From Bradyrhizobium sp. (GTDB lineage Bacteria > Pseudomonadota > Alphaproteobacteria > Rhizobiales > Xanthobacteraceae), in contig NZ_JAUYQU010000027.1 in assembly GCF_030697065.1 (NCBI RefSeq), positions 1-47,556 of the forward strand: 47,556 nt of DNA. The letters are read 5' to 3'. A model generated the notes under the pieces. The model was not told the origin of the DNA. It did not search any database and saw nothing but the letters and a program-made list of their open reading frames with translations. The position numbers were made by a program, and so were the translations under genes. The number at the start of each line of letters is the position of its first letter. The first letter of the stretch is position 1. Of the stretch, positions 7,783-16,378 are shown piece by piece.

Positions 7783-8403
7783 TCAATCCAGCCCAAACAA
7801 GCGAATTCGAGGCGCCTCCGCGCTCCTCGGGTCGAAGGCTGGACGACGGTGTTCGGTTTCTTCCCTTACCTTTGCCTCAAACGCGCGCAGTCCTTGATCC
7901 GGATCTTGCCGCCGCTGATGGCGTCGCCTCTCCGACCATTGCCGGCGGCGCTCGCTCCGTCGCTTCTCAGTAGCGGCTCGCTTGACGTCAGTATCCTTCG
8001 CACTGGCGAACGCGTCGCTGGCCTCGGGTGCGGCCTTTTTCTGCGCGGGCGGGGATGGCTTGGACTCCGGGGGTGCAACCGCAACGGCGGGCTGCGGCGC
8101 AGCCACCGTCTCAGCCGCTGGCGTGGCCGGCGCAACATCTTGTGCCGGCGTCTCGGGCGCCGGTGCGGCCGGCGCAGCGGCTATCGTGGAAGGCGACGCT
8201 GCAGCCGGGTTCGGCGCGGGTTCCAACGGCACGGCTATCGGGTCAATCGGCTGCGACGACATCCGCTGCTCGAGCTTGGTCAGTTCCGCGGTGGGGGATT
8301 TTGGATTGACCATTTCGGCAATCAGCAACCCACCGCCGAGACCGCCGGCGATCGCGGCGATCACGGTTGCCGCCCCTGCAAAATAAGCCGTCGAAGCGCG
8401 CAT
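7783..8403 (-). CDS. Proline/alanine-rich membrane-anchored protein of unknown function
   Basis: The 206-residue product has one N-terminal membrane helix (about 6-29: YFAGAATVIAAIAGGLGGG) and a short linker. A long Ala/Pro-rich low-complexity region (about 58-130) follows, then a highly basic stretch rich in Arg (KRRSERRRQWSERRRHQRR). The layout suggests an inner-membrane anchor with an extended periplasmic spacer. No domain is recognised. It converges with the hydratase gene and diverges from the LuxR-type regulator. Low-complexity GC-rich frames can be spurious, but the clear N-terminal helix supports a real gene. Confidence 0.6.
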   Translation of the reverse strand: MRASTAYFAGAATVIAAIAGGLGGGLLIAEMVNPKSPTAELTKLEQRMSSQPIDPIAVPLEPAPNPAAASPSTIAAAPAAPAPETPAQDVAPATPAAETVAAPQPAVAVAPPESKPSPPAQKKAAPEASDAFASAKDTDVKRAATEKRRSERRRQWSERRRHQRRQDPDQGLRAFEAKVREETEHRRPAFDPRSAEAPRIRLFGLD

Positions 8404-8580
8404 GATGGTGCTCCCTTTCCAATTGAAAAACGCGCGGCCGTTGCCGATGTTCCGGCTGCCCGGTACTGAACCGGCCTGAGCAAGGGAACCGGATTCGGAT
8501 GCCCCCCATGAACATGGCGGTCGCCAAACCGGTTCCCGGCGCTAAACTGCGACTGCCATGGGAAGGCAGCCGGGACAGGA

Positions 8581-9258
8581 ATGAGTGTGTTGAGCGATCA
8601 GGGCGCTTCGCAGCCGATCTCGATCTTGCTGGTCGAGGACGACGCGCCGACCTTGTGGCGGCTGCAGGACGCGCTGGCCACGGCCGGATTCCACGTCACA
8701 TCGGCGGCGACCCTGGCCGAGGCGCGCGCCAGCCTGGCGCAGGCCGGCCCCAAGGTGCTTCTCACCGACCTGCAACTGCCGGACGGCCACGGCAATGAGT
8801 TGATCCGCGAGACACGGCTGCGCTTTCCCGACACCGAGATCATGGTGATCTCGATTCTCGGCGACGAGGAGAGCGTGATCTCCGCCATCACCGTCGGCGC
8901 CACCGGCTATCTCCTGAAGGACGCGTTTCCGACCGACATCGCCGCCACCGTGCGCGAACTGGTGGCCGGGCATTCGCCGATCTCGGCATCGATCGCCCGC
9001 TTCATCGTGCGCCGGACCCAGAGCACGGCAGAAGCTCCGCCCGGCCCGCCGCTGAATACCGCCAGGCTGACGCCGCGCGAGATCGACATCCTCTGGGGCA
9101 TCGCCAAGGGTTTCAGCTATGCCGAGATCGCCGGCCATCTCGGTCTGTCGCGCCAGACCGTCCCCGGCCACATCAAGAACATCTACCGCAAGCTGGAAGT
9201 TCACACACGCGGCGAAGCGGTGTTCGAGGCGCTGCAGCAAGGCCTGATCCGGTTGTGA
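8581..9258 (+). CDS. LuxR/NarL-family response regulator
   Basis: This 225-residue protein pairs a receiver domain (about 12-130) with a LuxR-type DNA-binding helix-turn-helix (about 160-225). Asp63 in LLTDLQLPDG is the phospho-acceptor, Asp20-Asp21 the acidic pocket and Lys113 (YLLKDAF) the conserved lysine. The output domain reads LTPREIDILWGIAKGFSYAE and then IAGHLGLSRQTVPGHIKNIY; the usual TVKTH of the recognition helix is TVPGH here. The stop overlaps the start of the kinase gene (GTGA), so the two are translationally coupled and form one two-component system. The regulated genes are unknown. Confidence 0.9.
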   Translation: MSVLSDQGASQPISILLVEDDAPTLWRLQDALATAGFHVTSAATLAEARASLAQAGPKVLLTDLQLPDGHGNELIRETRLRFPDTEIMVISILGDEESVISAITVGATGYLLKDAFPTDIAATVRELVAGHSPISASIARFIVRRTQSTAEAPPGPPLNTARLTPREIDILWGIAKGFSYAEIAGHLGLSRQTVPGHIKNIYRKLEVHTRGEAVFEALQQGLIRL

Positions 9259-11189
9259 CCGACGCCGCACCGACGACCGCTCCTTCCGGCCGGCGCCGCT
9301 GGCCGAGGCGGGCGACGCTGCTGATCCAGTATCTGCTGCTCCAGCCGCTCATCATTGTCCTGTGCCTGGTCGTACTGCGTATCCCGTCACCGGAGCCCCC
9401 TTCCCGTTATCTCGTCACCGATTTCAGCCTCCGGGAAAACGGCGTTGAACGGTCCGTCACGCTGCCGCATTTCATCACGTCGCGTTACACGATGCGCGAT
9501 CCGCCGCTCTACAGCGGCCGGTTCGATTTGTCCGGCGGCGTGCCACATGGCGCGTGGTCGGTATTTCTGCCGCGCTTCACCAACGGCGTCGAGGTAGCCG
9601 TCAACGGCGTCGTGATCCTGGACAGCCGGCGCAACCCCGCCGCCAACCGTCCCGATCGCAACACGCCGGAAATCGCGGTAATTCCGGCATCGCTGCTGCG
9701 CAACGGCGCCAACGATATCGCCATCCGGCTGTTCGTCTGGGGCCCGATCCCGGGCTTTCTGGATCGCATCTCGGTCGGCCCGGACGCGATGCTGCGGCCG
9801 AGTTACGACGCGCGCACGCTGCTGTTCGTCACCCTGCCGGTGGTGATTTCGGCGTGGCAGGCGATCCTCGCCGTGATTCTCGGCATCATGTGGGCAATGC
9901 GGCGCCATGAGCCGGCCTATGGCGTGCTCGCCGTGGCGATGGCGATCGGCGTCGGCCAGGCATTTTTCCACACGCCGCTGGAAGATTCGGCGCTATCCAG
10001 GCTGAACGCGATCCTGATCTCCGCGGCGCCGCTGGAAAGCGCGTTCGTGCTGGCCTTCGCGCTGTTGTTCTTCGGCTGGAAATGGCCGCGTTACGGCTGG
10101 CTCATCTTCGTCCCCGGCCTGGTGGTCGCGGCAGCCGGACTGGCCGGCGATGCGACGCTGAGCCGCGACGCCTTCCTGCTGGTCGGCGCGCCGACGGTCG
10201 GCCTTTATCTCATCGCGCTGGCGGTGGTGGTCGGACACTCGGTGTGGCGGCGACAGGACGCGATCAGTTTCATGCTGGGCTGCGCGCTGACGATCGTGCT
10301 GACCTGCTGGGCCCTCGACGTGCTCTCGGTGGTCCAGATCTTTCCCAATCGGCGCATCCTGTTCGCGCGTCTGTCCTATTCGGCCATGCTGGTGGCGATC
10401 GGCGCCGCGCTGACCTGGCGGTTTGCCCGCGCGCTCAACCAGGTCGACGGCTTTGCCGCCAGCATGGTCGTCAAGGTGCGCGAGGCCGAGGACAAGCTGA
10501 AGGCCAGTTTCGTCCGCGAGGAAGAACGCGCCCGCGCCGCGGCGCTGGCGCGCGAACGCACCCGCCTGATGCGCGACCTGCATGACGGCCTCGGCGGCCA
10601 GCTCGTCAGCATCGTCGCGCTCAGCGAGCGCGGCAATGCGAGCGCCGGAATTGGCGACGCGGCGCGGGCGGCGCTGAAGGATCTCCGTCTCGTGATCGAT
10701 TCGATGGACGATATCGGCGGCGACCTGATGCTGGCGCTCGGCTCGTGGCGCGAGCGGGTCACCGCACAGTTGCGGCCGCATGACATAGCGCTGGTCTGGC
10801 GGGCGGTCGGCCCGCAGGGCCTGCCGGTCCATCCGGAACTCAGGCCGTGGCACGTCATCCAGATCGTGCGGCTGCTGGACGAGGCCGTGACCAATGCCGT
10901 CAAGCATGCCGGGGCCCGGCGCATCACCGTGAGCATCGAGACAACGGGCGATGCCTCGGGCGTCGCGCGGGGCCGCATCACCATAGAGGACGACGGCAAG
11001 GGCTTCGTGCTGGCGCCGGACTGCGAGGCCGGCGCGGCCGGTCAGCATGCGGCGCGCGGCCTGCGCAACATGCGAAGCCGCGCCGCACGCTGCGGCGCGG
11101 AACTGGATCTGACCTCGGATGCGGGCGGCACCCGCGTCAGGCTGACATTACCCCGCCGCTTCCCCGACAGCGACGCCGCTGCCGGTTGA
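9255..11189 (+). CDS. 7TMR-DISM-like sensor histidine kinase of the NarX/DegS type
   Basis: The 644-residue protein starts with a GTG inside the regulator's stop codon. A first membrane helix (about 23-45) is followed by a periplasmic beta-rich domain of about 140 residues. About seven further membrane helices run from roughly 190 to 395. A coiled stretch leads to the HisKA_3 dimerisation helix with the phospho-acceptor His443 in LMRDLHDGLGGQ. The ATPase domain has the N-box DEAVTNAVKHAG, G1 EDDGKGF and G2-like GLRNMRSRAA. This layout matches 7TMR-DISM receptors fused to a LuxR-system kinase, so the ligand is probably periplasmic, perhaps a carbohydrate or small molecule. It phosphorylates the upstream LuxR-type regulator. 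Confidence 0.87.
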   Translation: MTDAAPTTAPSGRRRWPRRATLLIQYLLLQPLIIVLCLVVLRIPSPEPPSRYLVTDFSLRENGVERSVTLPHFITSRYTMRDPPLYSGRFDLSGGVPHGAWSVFLPRFTNGVEVAVNGVVILDSRRNPAANRPDRNTPEIAVIPASLLRNGANDIAIRLFVWGPIPGFLDRISVGPDAMLRPSYDARTLLFVTLPVVISAWQAILAVILGIMWAMRRHEPAYGVLAVAMAIGVGQAFFHTPLEDSALSRLNAILISAAPLESAFVLAFALLFFGWKWPRYGWLIFVPGLVVAAAGLAGDATLSRDAFLLVGAPTVGLYLIALAVVVGHSVWRRQDAISFMLGCALTIVLTCWALDVLSVVQIFPNRRILFARLSYSAMLVAIGAALTWRFARALNQVDGFAASMVVKVREAEDKLKASFVREEERARAAALARERTRLMRDLHDGLGGQLVSIVALSERGNASAGIGDAARAALKDLRLVIDSMDDIGGDLMLALGSWRERVTAQLRPHDIALVWRAVGPQGLPVHPELRPWHVIQIVRLLDEAVTNAVKHAGARRITVSIETTGDASGVARGRITIEDDGKGFVLAPDCEAGAAGQHAARGLRNMRSRAARCGAELDLTSDAGGTRVRLTLPRRFPDSDAAAG

Positions 11190-11200
11190 GCCCGGGTTGT

Positions 11201-11500
11201 TCAGCGGCGGCCGACGCGGTTGACCGGACCGCCGCGGTTCATCGGCGTGCCGGCGCGGACGCCAACGCCCGGCGCACCGACGCCGACCCTCGGCGTCACC
11301 ACCGCAGCGGCGGCCACAGGCGCGGCCACCACCGGCGCGACTGCAACCGGGGTCGGCCGGACCACGCAGCCTTTCGGCACGCCGACCGTCTTGCAATAGA
11401 CCACCGCGGCTTCGGCCGTGGCTGCGCCCAGTGAAATCGACGCCAGCGTCGAAAGCACCGTCAAGCTCAAACCAGCGACCACCCATCCTGCCTTCTTCAT
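11201..11500 (-). CDS. Small secreted Ala/Val/Gly-rich protein (tandem paralogue 1)
   Basis: From the ATG at 11498-11500, preceded by AGGAGAG, the product has 99 residues. A signal peptide (MKKAGWVVAGLSLTVLSTLA and on to TAEA) precedes a mature part with two cysteines (VYCKTVGVPKGCVVRP), an Ala/Val-rich stretch and the tail RAGTPMNRGGPVNRVGRR. The frame could begin earlier (11599), but the extra residues are unlike a signal peptide. It is a tandem paralogue of the gene at 11787. Function unknown; a periplasmic location is expected. It converges with the kinase gene, only 11 nt away. Confidence 0.7.
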   Translation of the reverse strand: MKKAGWVVAGLSLTVLSTLASISLGAATAEAAVVYCKTVGVPKGCVVRPTPVAVAPVVAAPVAAAAVVTPRVGVGAPGVGVRAGTPMNRGGPVNRVGRR

Positions 11501-11689
11501 CTCATCTCTCCTGATTGGCCATGCAGCCCGGGCGAACGACCGGCCGGTCATCGCCGCTGCCGTGAGATGTTGGTGAACCATCGCCGCGCGCGAAAACATC
11601 CCATGAAGATGGGGTGGAGGCCGGCGCTGCCGTTCAGTCCGTATTCATGGTGACGGGGACCCGCGGCATCCCCGTGAACGACGAAGGCC

Positions 11690-11722
11690 CGCGCGGCTTG
11701 CACAACATGCGAAGCCGTGCGG
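11690..11722 (+). pseudogene. Remnant of a kinase 3' end (duplicated fragment)
   Basis: These 33 bases match 29 of 33 bases of the kinase gene at 11053-11085 (the GLRNMRSRA codons) and read as RGLHNMRSRAG in the same orientation. The open frame soon ends at a stop. The fragment lies beyond the second small secreted gene, just as the kinase lies beyond the first, so the whole unit seems to have been duplicated. Confidence 0.5.
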
Positions 11723-11786
11723 GCGCTTTGGTGCGAGACTCGTAACTTCCGTTGCCGGCAGAGACGCGATGCCGGCGGGTTCGAGC

Positions 11787-12062
11787 CTAGCGGCGGCCGG
11801 CGCGGTTGACCGGACCACCGCGGTTCATGGGCGTGCCGGCGCGAACGCCCGCACCCGACGCGCCGACGCCGACACCGGCGACGCCGACCCTGCCCGGTGC
11901 GCCCACCGCCGCAGCCGGCCGGGCCACGCAGCCTTGCGGCACGCCGGCGGATTGGCAGACCACGGCGGCTTCGGCGGAGCCTGCACCCAGCGAAAGCGGC
12001 GCCAGCACCGACAGCACCGTCAAGGTCAGACCCGCACCGAGCCACATTGCTTTTTTCGACAT
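11787..12062 (-). CDS. Small secreted Ala/Val/Gly-rich protein (tandem paralogue 2)
   Basis: The 91-residue product has a signal peptide (KKAMWLGAGLTLTVLSVLAP on to GSAEA), a two-cysteine segment (VVCQSAGVPQGCVARP), a Val/Gly-rich stretch and the tail RAGTPMNRGGPVNRAGRR. That tail differs from paralogue 1 at one position. A GGGGAG sits before the start. The DNA of the last 60 bases is nearly the same as in the first copy, so the duplication is fairly recent or maintained by conversion. Function unknown. Confidence 0.72.
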   Translation of the reverse strand: MSKKAMWLGAGLTLTVLSVLAPLSLGAGSAEAAVVCQSAGVPQGCVARPAAAVGAPGRVGVAGVGVGASGAGVRAGTPMNRGGPVNRAGRR

Positions 12063-12298
12063 TTCTTATCTCCCCGTTGGGATCGGTCTTGCGATCAACG
12101 TTGGATCGTCGCAGCCGGCACCAGAGCCGCGACGCTGGGCCGCGCGGGTCAACATCAGATGAAAAAACGTGTGCAGTTTGCGTGCAACAGCGTCGCCCGC
12201 GGCAGAACCCGCGACACCATGAACATGGCGTATACCCCGAGCGCCATTTCGACGAGGTTTCACCCGCTAGCGGTCAAGCAACCTTTGGAAAAGGACCC

Positions 12299-12526
12299 AT
12301 GATGAGAACCTCACTACTCGCTACCCTTGTCTTCGTATTGTCGGCCGCATTGGCGGGCGCACAGTCGGGACCGAGTCCGCAGGAACAGATGGCCTGCCGT
12401 TCCGACGCTGGAAAATTCTGCGCCGCGCATATCGGCAAGCCGCCGCAGATGAACGCCTGCCTGAAGGAGAACAAGACCAGGCTCTCGGATTCCTGCCGCA
12501 AGGTGGTGGAATCCCGCGGCGGATGA
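12299..12526 (+). CDS. Small secreted cysteine-rich-repeat protein
   Basis: The 75-residue product has a signal peptide (LLATLVFVLSAALAGAQ). The mature part has four cysteines arranged as in the cysteine-rich repeat family: MACRSDAGKFCAAH, then MNACLKENKTRLSDSCRKV. Such small periplasmic proteins are common in Bradyrhizobium relatives and have no established role. Two adjacent ATG codons (12299, 12302) follow AAGGA. The second has the better spacing, so the product may be one residue shorter. The frame is open far upstream, but only this start gives a signal peptide. Confidence 0.72.
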   Translation: MMRTSLLATLVFVLSAALAGAQSGPSPQEQMACRSDAGKFCAAHIGKPPQMNACLKENKTRLSDSCRKVVESRGG

Positions 12527-12541
12527 GTTGGCGAGAGCTTT

Positions 12542-12582
12542 CGCTCCTCGAACCATCCTCCGCTGCCTCATGGTGAGGAGCG
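12542..12582. repeat. Palindromic element / possible bidirectional terminator
   Basis: CGCTCCTC (12542-12549) pairs perfectly with GAGGAGCG (12575-12582), and CCAT (12553) pairs with ATGG (12570) inside it. It lies between two convergent genes. The wording resembles short dispersed palindromes of Bradyrhizobium genomes. The second role, as terminator, is inferred from position. Confidence 0.45.
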
Positions 12583-12612
12583 CCTGCGGACGGCAGCGAG
12601 CGCGCGCCGTCC

Positions 12613-13272
12613 TCAAATCATCGAGGCGACTTTATCCAGACCGATGATGCGGGCCAGCGTGCGCACTTCGCGCTTCTGGTCCTCGCGCAGTTGGAACAGC
12701 AGCGGCATCGCTGCGGACTTCAGCTGCTGGACTTCGGCCGCATCGGGATCGATCAGGGCGCCGGGATCGGACTTGCGGCTCGCGTGGATCTTGCGGGCAA
12801 TGCCGCGCAGCGCCGTTTCCACCGCCGGCCAATAGGATTCCTGGGAAGATGAAAGCTTGAGCCGTTCCTTGATACCGGCGATCTGCGTGTCGCTGAGCAG
12901 CGCGTAGGGTTTTTGTACCGGCGGCTGCGGCTTGGCGACGACTTTAGGCTTCGGCGGCGGCAGGGGGGCGGCAATCTGCGGCGGCACCAGGTCGGCGGGG
13001 GCGGTCGATGCATAGGCCTGGCGAAGCGGCTCGCTCAGCGCCACCTCTTGCGACGGTGCGAGCGAGGCCAGTGCGAACCGGTTGGCGACCGCCAGCTTGT
13101 CCTGCTTGTTCGCCTTATTGGAGACCGGACTGGGAACCGGGCTTTGGGAAAGCGATGCCGTGGTCATTTCGAGTCCGGCTGCCGGAACGCCATCGCGCCC
13201 CAGAATGCTGGCGGCGGTGGCGCCAACCACGAGAAAACAGGTCAGCGCGATAATCGTCGTTACCCGCGTCAA
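12613..13272 (-). CDS. Membrane-anchored or secreted protein with an LTxxQ/Spy-like C-terminal domain
   Basis: The 219-residue product has an N-terminal hydrophobic segment (about 5-24: TTIIALTCFLVVGATAASIL). A disordered middle with a proline-rich linker (PPQIAAPLPPPKPKV) leads to a helical C-terminal domain (about 128-219) with LSDTQIAGIKERLKLSSSQE and SYWPAVETALRGIAR. That pattern resembles LTxxQ/Spy-type periplasmic proteins and is frequent in conserved hypothetical proteins of Bradyrhizobium. Function is not known; a periplasmic location is likely. It converges with the cysteine-rich gene. Confidence 0.65.
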   Translation of the reverse strand: MTRVTTIIALTCFLVVGATAASILGRDGVPAAGLEMTTASLSQSPVPSPVSNKANKQDKLAVANRFALASLAPSQEVALSEPLRQAYASTAPADLVPPQIAAPLPPPKPKVVAKPQPPVQKPYALLSDTQIAGIKERLKLSSSQESYWPAVETALRGIARKIHASRKSDPGALIDPDAAEVQQLKSAAMPLLFQLREDQKREVRTLARIIGLDKVASMI

Positions 13273-13400
13273 GCAACTCTCCGTTTCCCCAAGGCGACCC
13301 GATCATACTTTCAGGATGACTAGGAATTAATTAAGGCCTAACCATGCCGGCCCTGCGGCATGGCCCAATCCGGGCAAAACCGTCGCCAAAATGGTTAATT

Positions 13401-13643
13401 TCAGGCCGCAACTGCCAGTTCGTAGGCATCCTGGATATCAGCCACGATATCGGAGGCCTCCCACAGCGCGTCCGGCGCCACCGATTTCAGGCTGATGGTC
13501 CAGTTGCCCTTGGGGGTGCGGGGCATCGAGACGATGTCGAATTTCACGCTGCGGCACAAAGGGTGCCGTTCCAGCGCACAGGCAACCCGGGCCCTGATCT
13601 CGTCGATGGTGGCCGGGGTCTTTGCAAATGTCTCGAAATCCAT
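13401..13643 (-). CDS. Conserved hypothetical small protein (80 aa)
   Basis: The 80-residue protein has no signal peptide or membrane helix. A GAGGGG lies 7 nt before the ATG, supporting translation. Sequence such as TIDEIRARVACALERHPLCR and PKGNWTISLKSV looks like a small folded alpha/beta domain rather than random GC-rich coding. No family is recognised. It stands alone between the Spy-like protein gene and the DUF305 gene. Confidence 0.6.
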   Translation of the reverse strand: MDFETFAKTPATIDEIRARVACALERHPLCRSVKFDIVSMPRTPKGNWTISLKSVAPDALWEASDIVADIQDAYELAVAA

Positions 13644-13815
13644 CCCGCATCCCCTCGAACGGCAGTTCCTGGCGCATGCGACGCACGGCCATGGAAGCGA
13701 TTCTTGGAGCGAGATGGTTAACCGCGCGTTAAGCCGCGGTGAATCCGTAGTACCACGGCCGGGCGCTGTTCCTGTCCGAGATCAGCCGCAACGCTGCCGC
13801 TGTAGCGGGACGCAC

Positions 13816-14310
13816 TCATTGGCCAACCTGTTGAGGCGGGAGATCGGGAGCCCCGTCGGGCGTTGGAATCCTCTGAAGGTCGGCAATCAAATCCTTCATC
13901 TCCCGGATTTCCCTGACCTGAGCTTTCAGAATATCGTCAGCGAGTCTTCTCACGCGCGGATCGCGAATGTGCGCCCTGTCGCTCGTCATCACGGCTATCG
14001 AGTGATGCGGAATCATTGCCTTCATGTATGAAAGGTCCGAGACCGTTTGCTGGCTTCGAACGAGCCACAGGGACGCTGCGAATACAGCAACGCTGCCTAC
14101 CATTATCGCGATGTTCGCCATCCTGTTCTTGTACATATCCCACATGAAGCTCAGCATGATCATGGCCATCACCGCCCCCATCAGCAGCGCCATCCAGGTC
14201 CGCGTCTGGCTGTAAAAGACATGATCGAGCGCCCAGGTATTGAGGTACATGAGCGCAAACATGACGACTGTGGACGTGACGATCATCGTGGCGAAGCGGC
14301 CGTAGGACAT
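13816..14310 (-). CDS. DUF305-type membrane protein
   Basis: From the ATG at 14308-14310, preceded by GGGAGG, the product has 164 residues. Three membrane helices (near 8-30, 41-60 and 68-88) precede a short soluble tail with the DUF305 signature MKAMIPHHSIAVMTSDRA, then a helical and Pro-rich end. The paired histidines may bind metal; DUF305 proteins often lie near copper or other metal genes, but none is adjacent here. The frame extends to an ATG at 14376, whose extra residues are not hydrophobic. It lies downstream of ilvD on the same strand, 119 nt away. Confidence 0.8.
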   Translation of the reverse strand: MSYGRFATMIVTSTVVMFALMYLNTWALDHVFYSQTRTWMALLMGAVMAMIMLSFMWDMYKNRMANIAIMVGSVAVFAASLWLVRSQQTVSDLSYMKAMIPHHSIAVMTSDRAHIRDPRVRRLADDILKAQVREIREMKDLIADLQRIPTPDGAPDLPPQQVGQ

Positions 14311-14429
14311 GCTGGACCTCCCGGAACAAGCATGACGCCTCAATCCCTGAAAAGGTTCCGCTTGGGACAGCAGCAAGTCCGGAAGCGCCCGAGGCGGCCT
14401 GGCGCGCTAACGCGAGGTCCGCATCCCGG

Positions 14430-16274
14430 CTATTCAGGCACCACCCGCACCGCGCCGCGGGCGGCGCTGGTGGTCAGCGCGGCATAGGCCTTCAGCGCCA
14501 TCGTGATCTTGCGAGGCCGCTTCTTCGCCGGCTTCCACGCCCCCGCCCCGCGGCTCAGCATCGCCTCGCGGCGCTGCGCCAGAACGGCGTCCTCCACCAG
14601 CAGGCTGATCGAGCGGGCGGGAATGTCGATGCGGATCCGGTCGCCGTCCTCGACCAATCCGATCAGGCCCCCCTCCGCCGCTTCCGGCGAAAGATGCCCG
14701 ATCGAAAGTCCCGAGGAGCCGCCGGAGAAGCGGCCGTCGGTGACCAGCGCGCAGACTTTCCCGAGCCCCTTCGATTTGAGGTAGCTGGTCGGGTACAGCA
14801 TCTCCTGCATGCCGGGGCCGCCGCGCGGGCCCTCGTAACGCACCACGACAACGTCGCCAGGCTTGATCTTGCCGCCGAGGATGCCCTCGACCGCGGCGTC
14901 CTGGCTTTCGAAGATCCGCGCCGGTCCCTCGAATTTGAGAATGCTCTCGTCGACGCCGGCGGTCTTCACGATGCAGCCGTCGAGCGCGAGGTTGCCCGAC
15001 AGCACGGCGAGACCGCCGTCCTTCGAATAGGCATGCTCGAAGTCGCGGATGCAGCCCGTGCTGCGGTCGGTATCGACTTCCTCGAAGCGGCGTTCCTGGC
15101 TGAACGCCACCTGGGTCGGCACGTTGCCCGGCGCCGCCATGAAGAACTTGCGGACGCTCTCGCTCCGGGTGCGCTTGATGTCCCAGCGGCTGAGCGCATC
15201 CTCCAGCGTCGCGGCATGCACCATCGGCAGTTCGCGGTGGATCAGATTGGCGCGGTCGAGTTCGCCGAGGATGGCCATCACGCCGCCGGCGCGATGCACG
15301 TCCTCGAGGTGCACGTCGGGCACCGAAGGCGCCACCTTGCACAGCACTGGCACCCGGCGCGAAAGCCGGTCGATATCCTGCATGGTGAAGGGGATCTCGC
15401 CCTCATAGGCGGCGGCCAACAGATGCAGCACCGTGTTGGTGGAGCCGCCCATCGCGATATCCAGCGTCATGGCGTTCTCGAACGCCTTGAAGCTGGCGAT
15501 GTTGCGCGGCAGCGCGCTCTCGTCGTCCTGCTCGTAATAGCGTCGCGCCAGATCGACGATCAGGTGGCCGGCCTCGACGAACAGCCCCTTGCGGTCGGCA
15601 TGGGTGGCCAGCACCGAGCCGTTGCCGGGCAGCGCCAGGCCGAGCGCCTCGGTCAGGCAGTTCATCGAGTTGGCGGTGAACATGCCCGAGCACGAACCGC
15701 AGGTCGGGCAGGCCGAGCGCTCGATGGCCTCGACATCGGCGTCGCTGACGGATTCGTCGGCGGCGGCGACCATGGCATCGATCAGGTCGACCGACCTGAT
15801 CTTGCCCTTGATGCTGACCTTGCCGGATTCCATCGGTCCGCCCGACACGAAGACGGTCGGAATGTTGATCCGCAGCGCCGCCATCAGCATACCCGGCGTG
15901 ATCTTGTCGCAGTTGGAAATGCAGACCATGGCGTCGGCGCAATGCGCGTTGACCATGTATTCGACGCTGTCGGCGATGATTTCGCGCGACGGCAGGCTGT
16001 AGAGCATGCCGTCATGGCCCATGGCGATGCCGTCATCGACCGCGATGGTGTTGAACTCCTTGGCGACGCCGCCGGCCTTCTCGATCTCGCGCGCCACCAG
16101 CTGGCCGAGGTCCTTTAGATGGACGTGGCCCGGCACGAACTGGGTGAACGAATTGACCACGGCGATGATCGGCTTGCCGAAATCCTCGTTCTTCATGCCG
16201 GTGGCCCGCCACAGGCCGCGGGCGCCCGCCATGTTGCGGCCGTGGGTGGTGGTGCGGGAACGATAGACGGGCAT
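14430..16274 (-). CDS. ilvD: Dihydroxy-acid dehydratase
   Basis: IlvD dehydrates 2,3-dihydroxy-3-methylvalerate and 2,3-dihydroxyisovalerate, the penultimate step of isoleucine and valine synthesis. The 614-residue protein is of normal length. Cluster and active-site landmarks include Cys122 with Lys124 in [10 protein letters not shown] and the [18 protein letters not shown] segment (189-206) with Cys195. Near the end are [12 protein letters not shown] and [20 protein letters not shown]. It probably carries a bound iron-sulfur cluster. A citramalate synthase at the right end of the window supplies another isoleucine-pathway step but is not in the same operon. It lies 104 nt downstream of the flavoprotein gene. 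Confidence 0.96.
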   Translation of the reverse strand: MPVYRSRTTTHGRNMAGARGLWRATGMKNEDFGKPIIAVVNSFTQFVPGHVHLKDLGQLVAREIEKAGGVAKEFNTIAVDDGIAMGHDGMLYSLPSREIIADSVEYMVNAHCADAMVCISNCDKITPGMLMAALRINIPTVFVSGGPMESGKVSIKGKIRSVDLIDAMVAAADESVSDADVEAIERSACPTCGSCSGMFTANSMNCLTEALGLALPGNGSVLATHADRKGLFVEAGHLIVDLARRYYEQDDESALPRNIASFKAFENAMTLDIAMGGSTNTVLHLLAAAYEGEIPFTMQDIDRLSRRVPVLCKVAPSVPDVHLEDVHRAGGVMAILGELDRANLIHRELPMVHAATLEDALSRWDIKRTRSESVRKFFMAAPGNVPTQVAFSQERRFEEVDTDRSTGCIRDFEHAYSKDGGLAVLSGNLALDGCIVKTAGVDESILKFEGPARIFESQDAAVEGILGGKIKPGDVVVVRYEGPRGGPGMQEMLYPTSYLKSKGLGKVCALVTDGRFSGGSSGLSIGHLSPEAAEGGLIGLVEDGDRIRIDIPARSISLLVEDAVLAQRREAMLSRGAGAWKPAKKRPRKITMALKAYAALTTSAARGAVRVVPE

Positions 16275-16378
16275 GGAATTTCCTTTGAGGATCGAGAACG
16301 GTTGACGGGAGGTGTTTAGCCGGTGTGGCCTTCGGCTTGAAAGCGCTTTGTCGCAGGGGCGCCATGCGGCGGCCCGTT

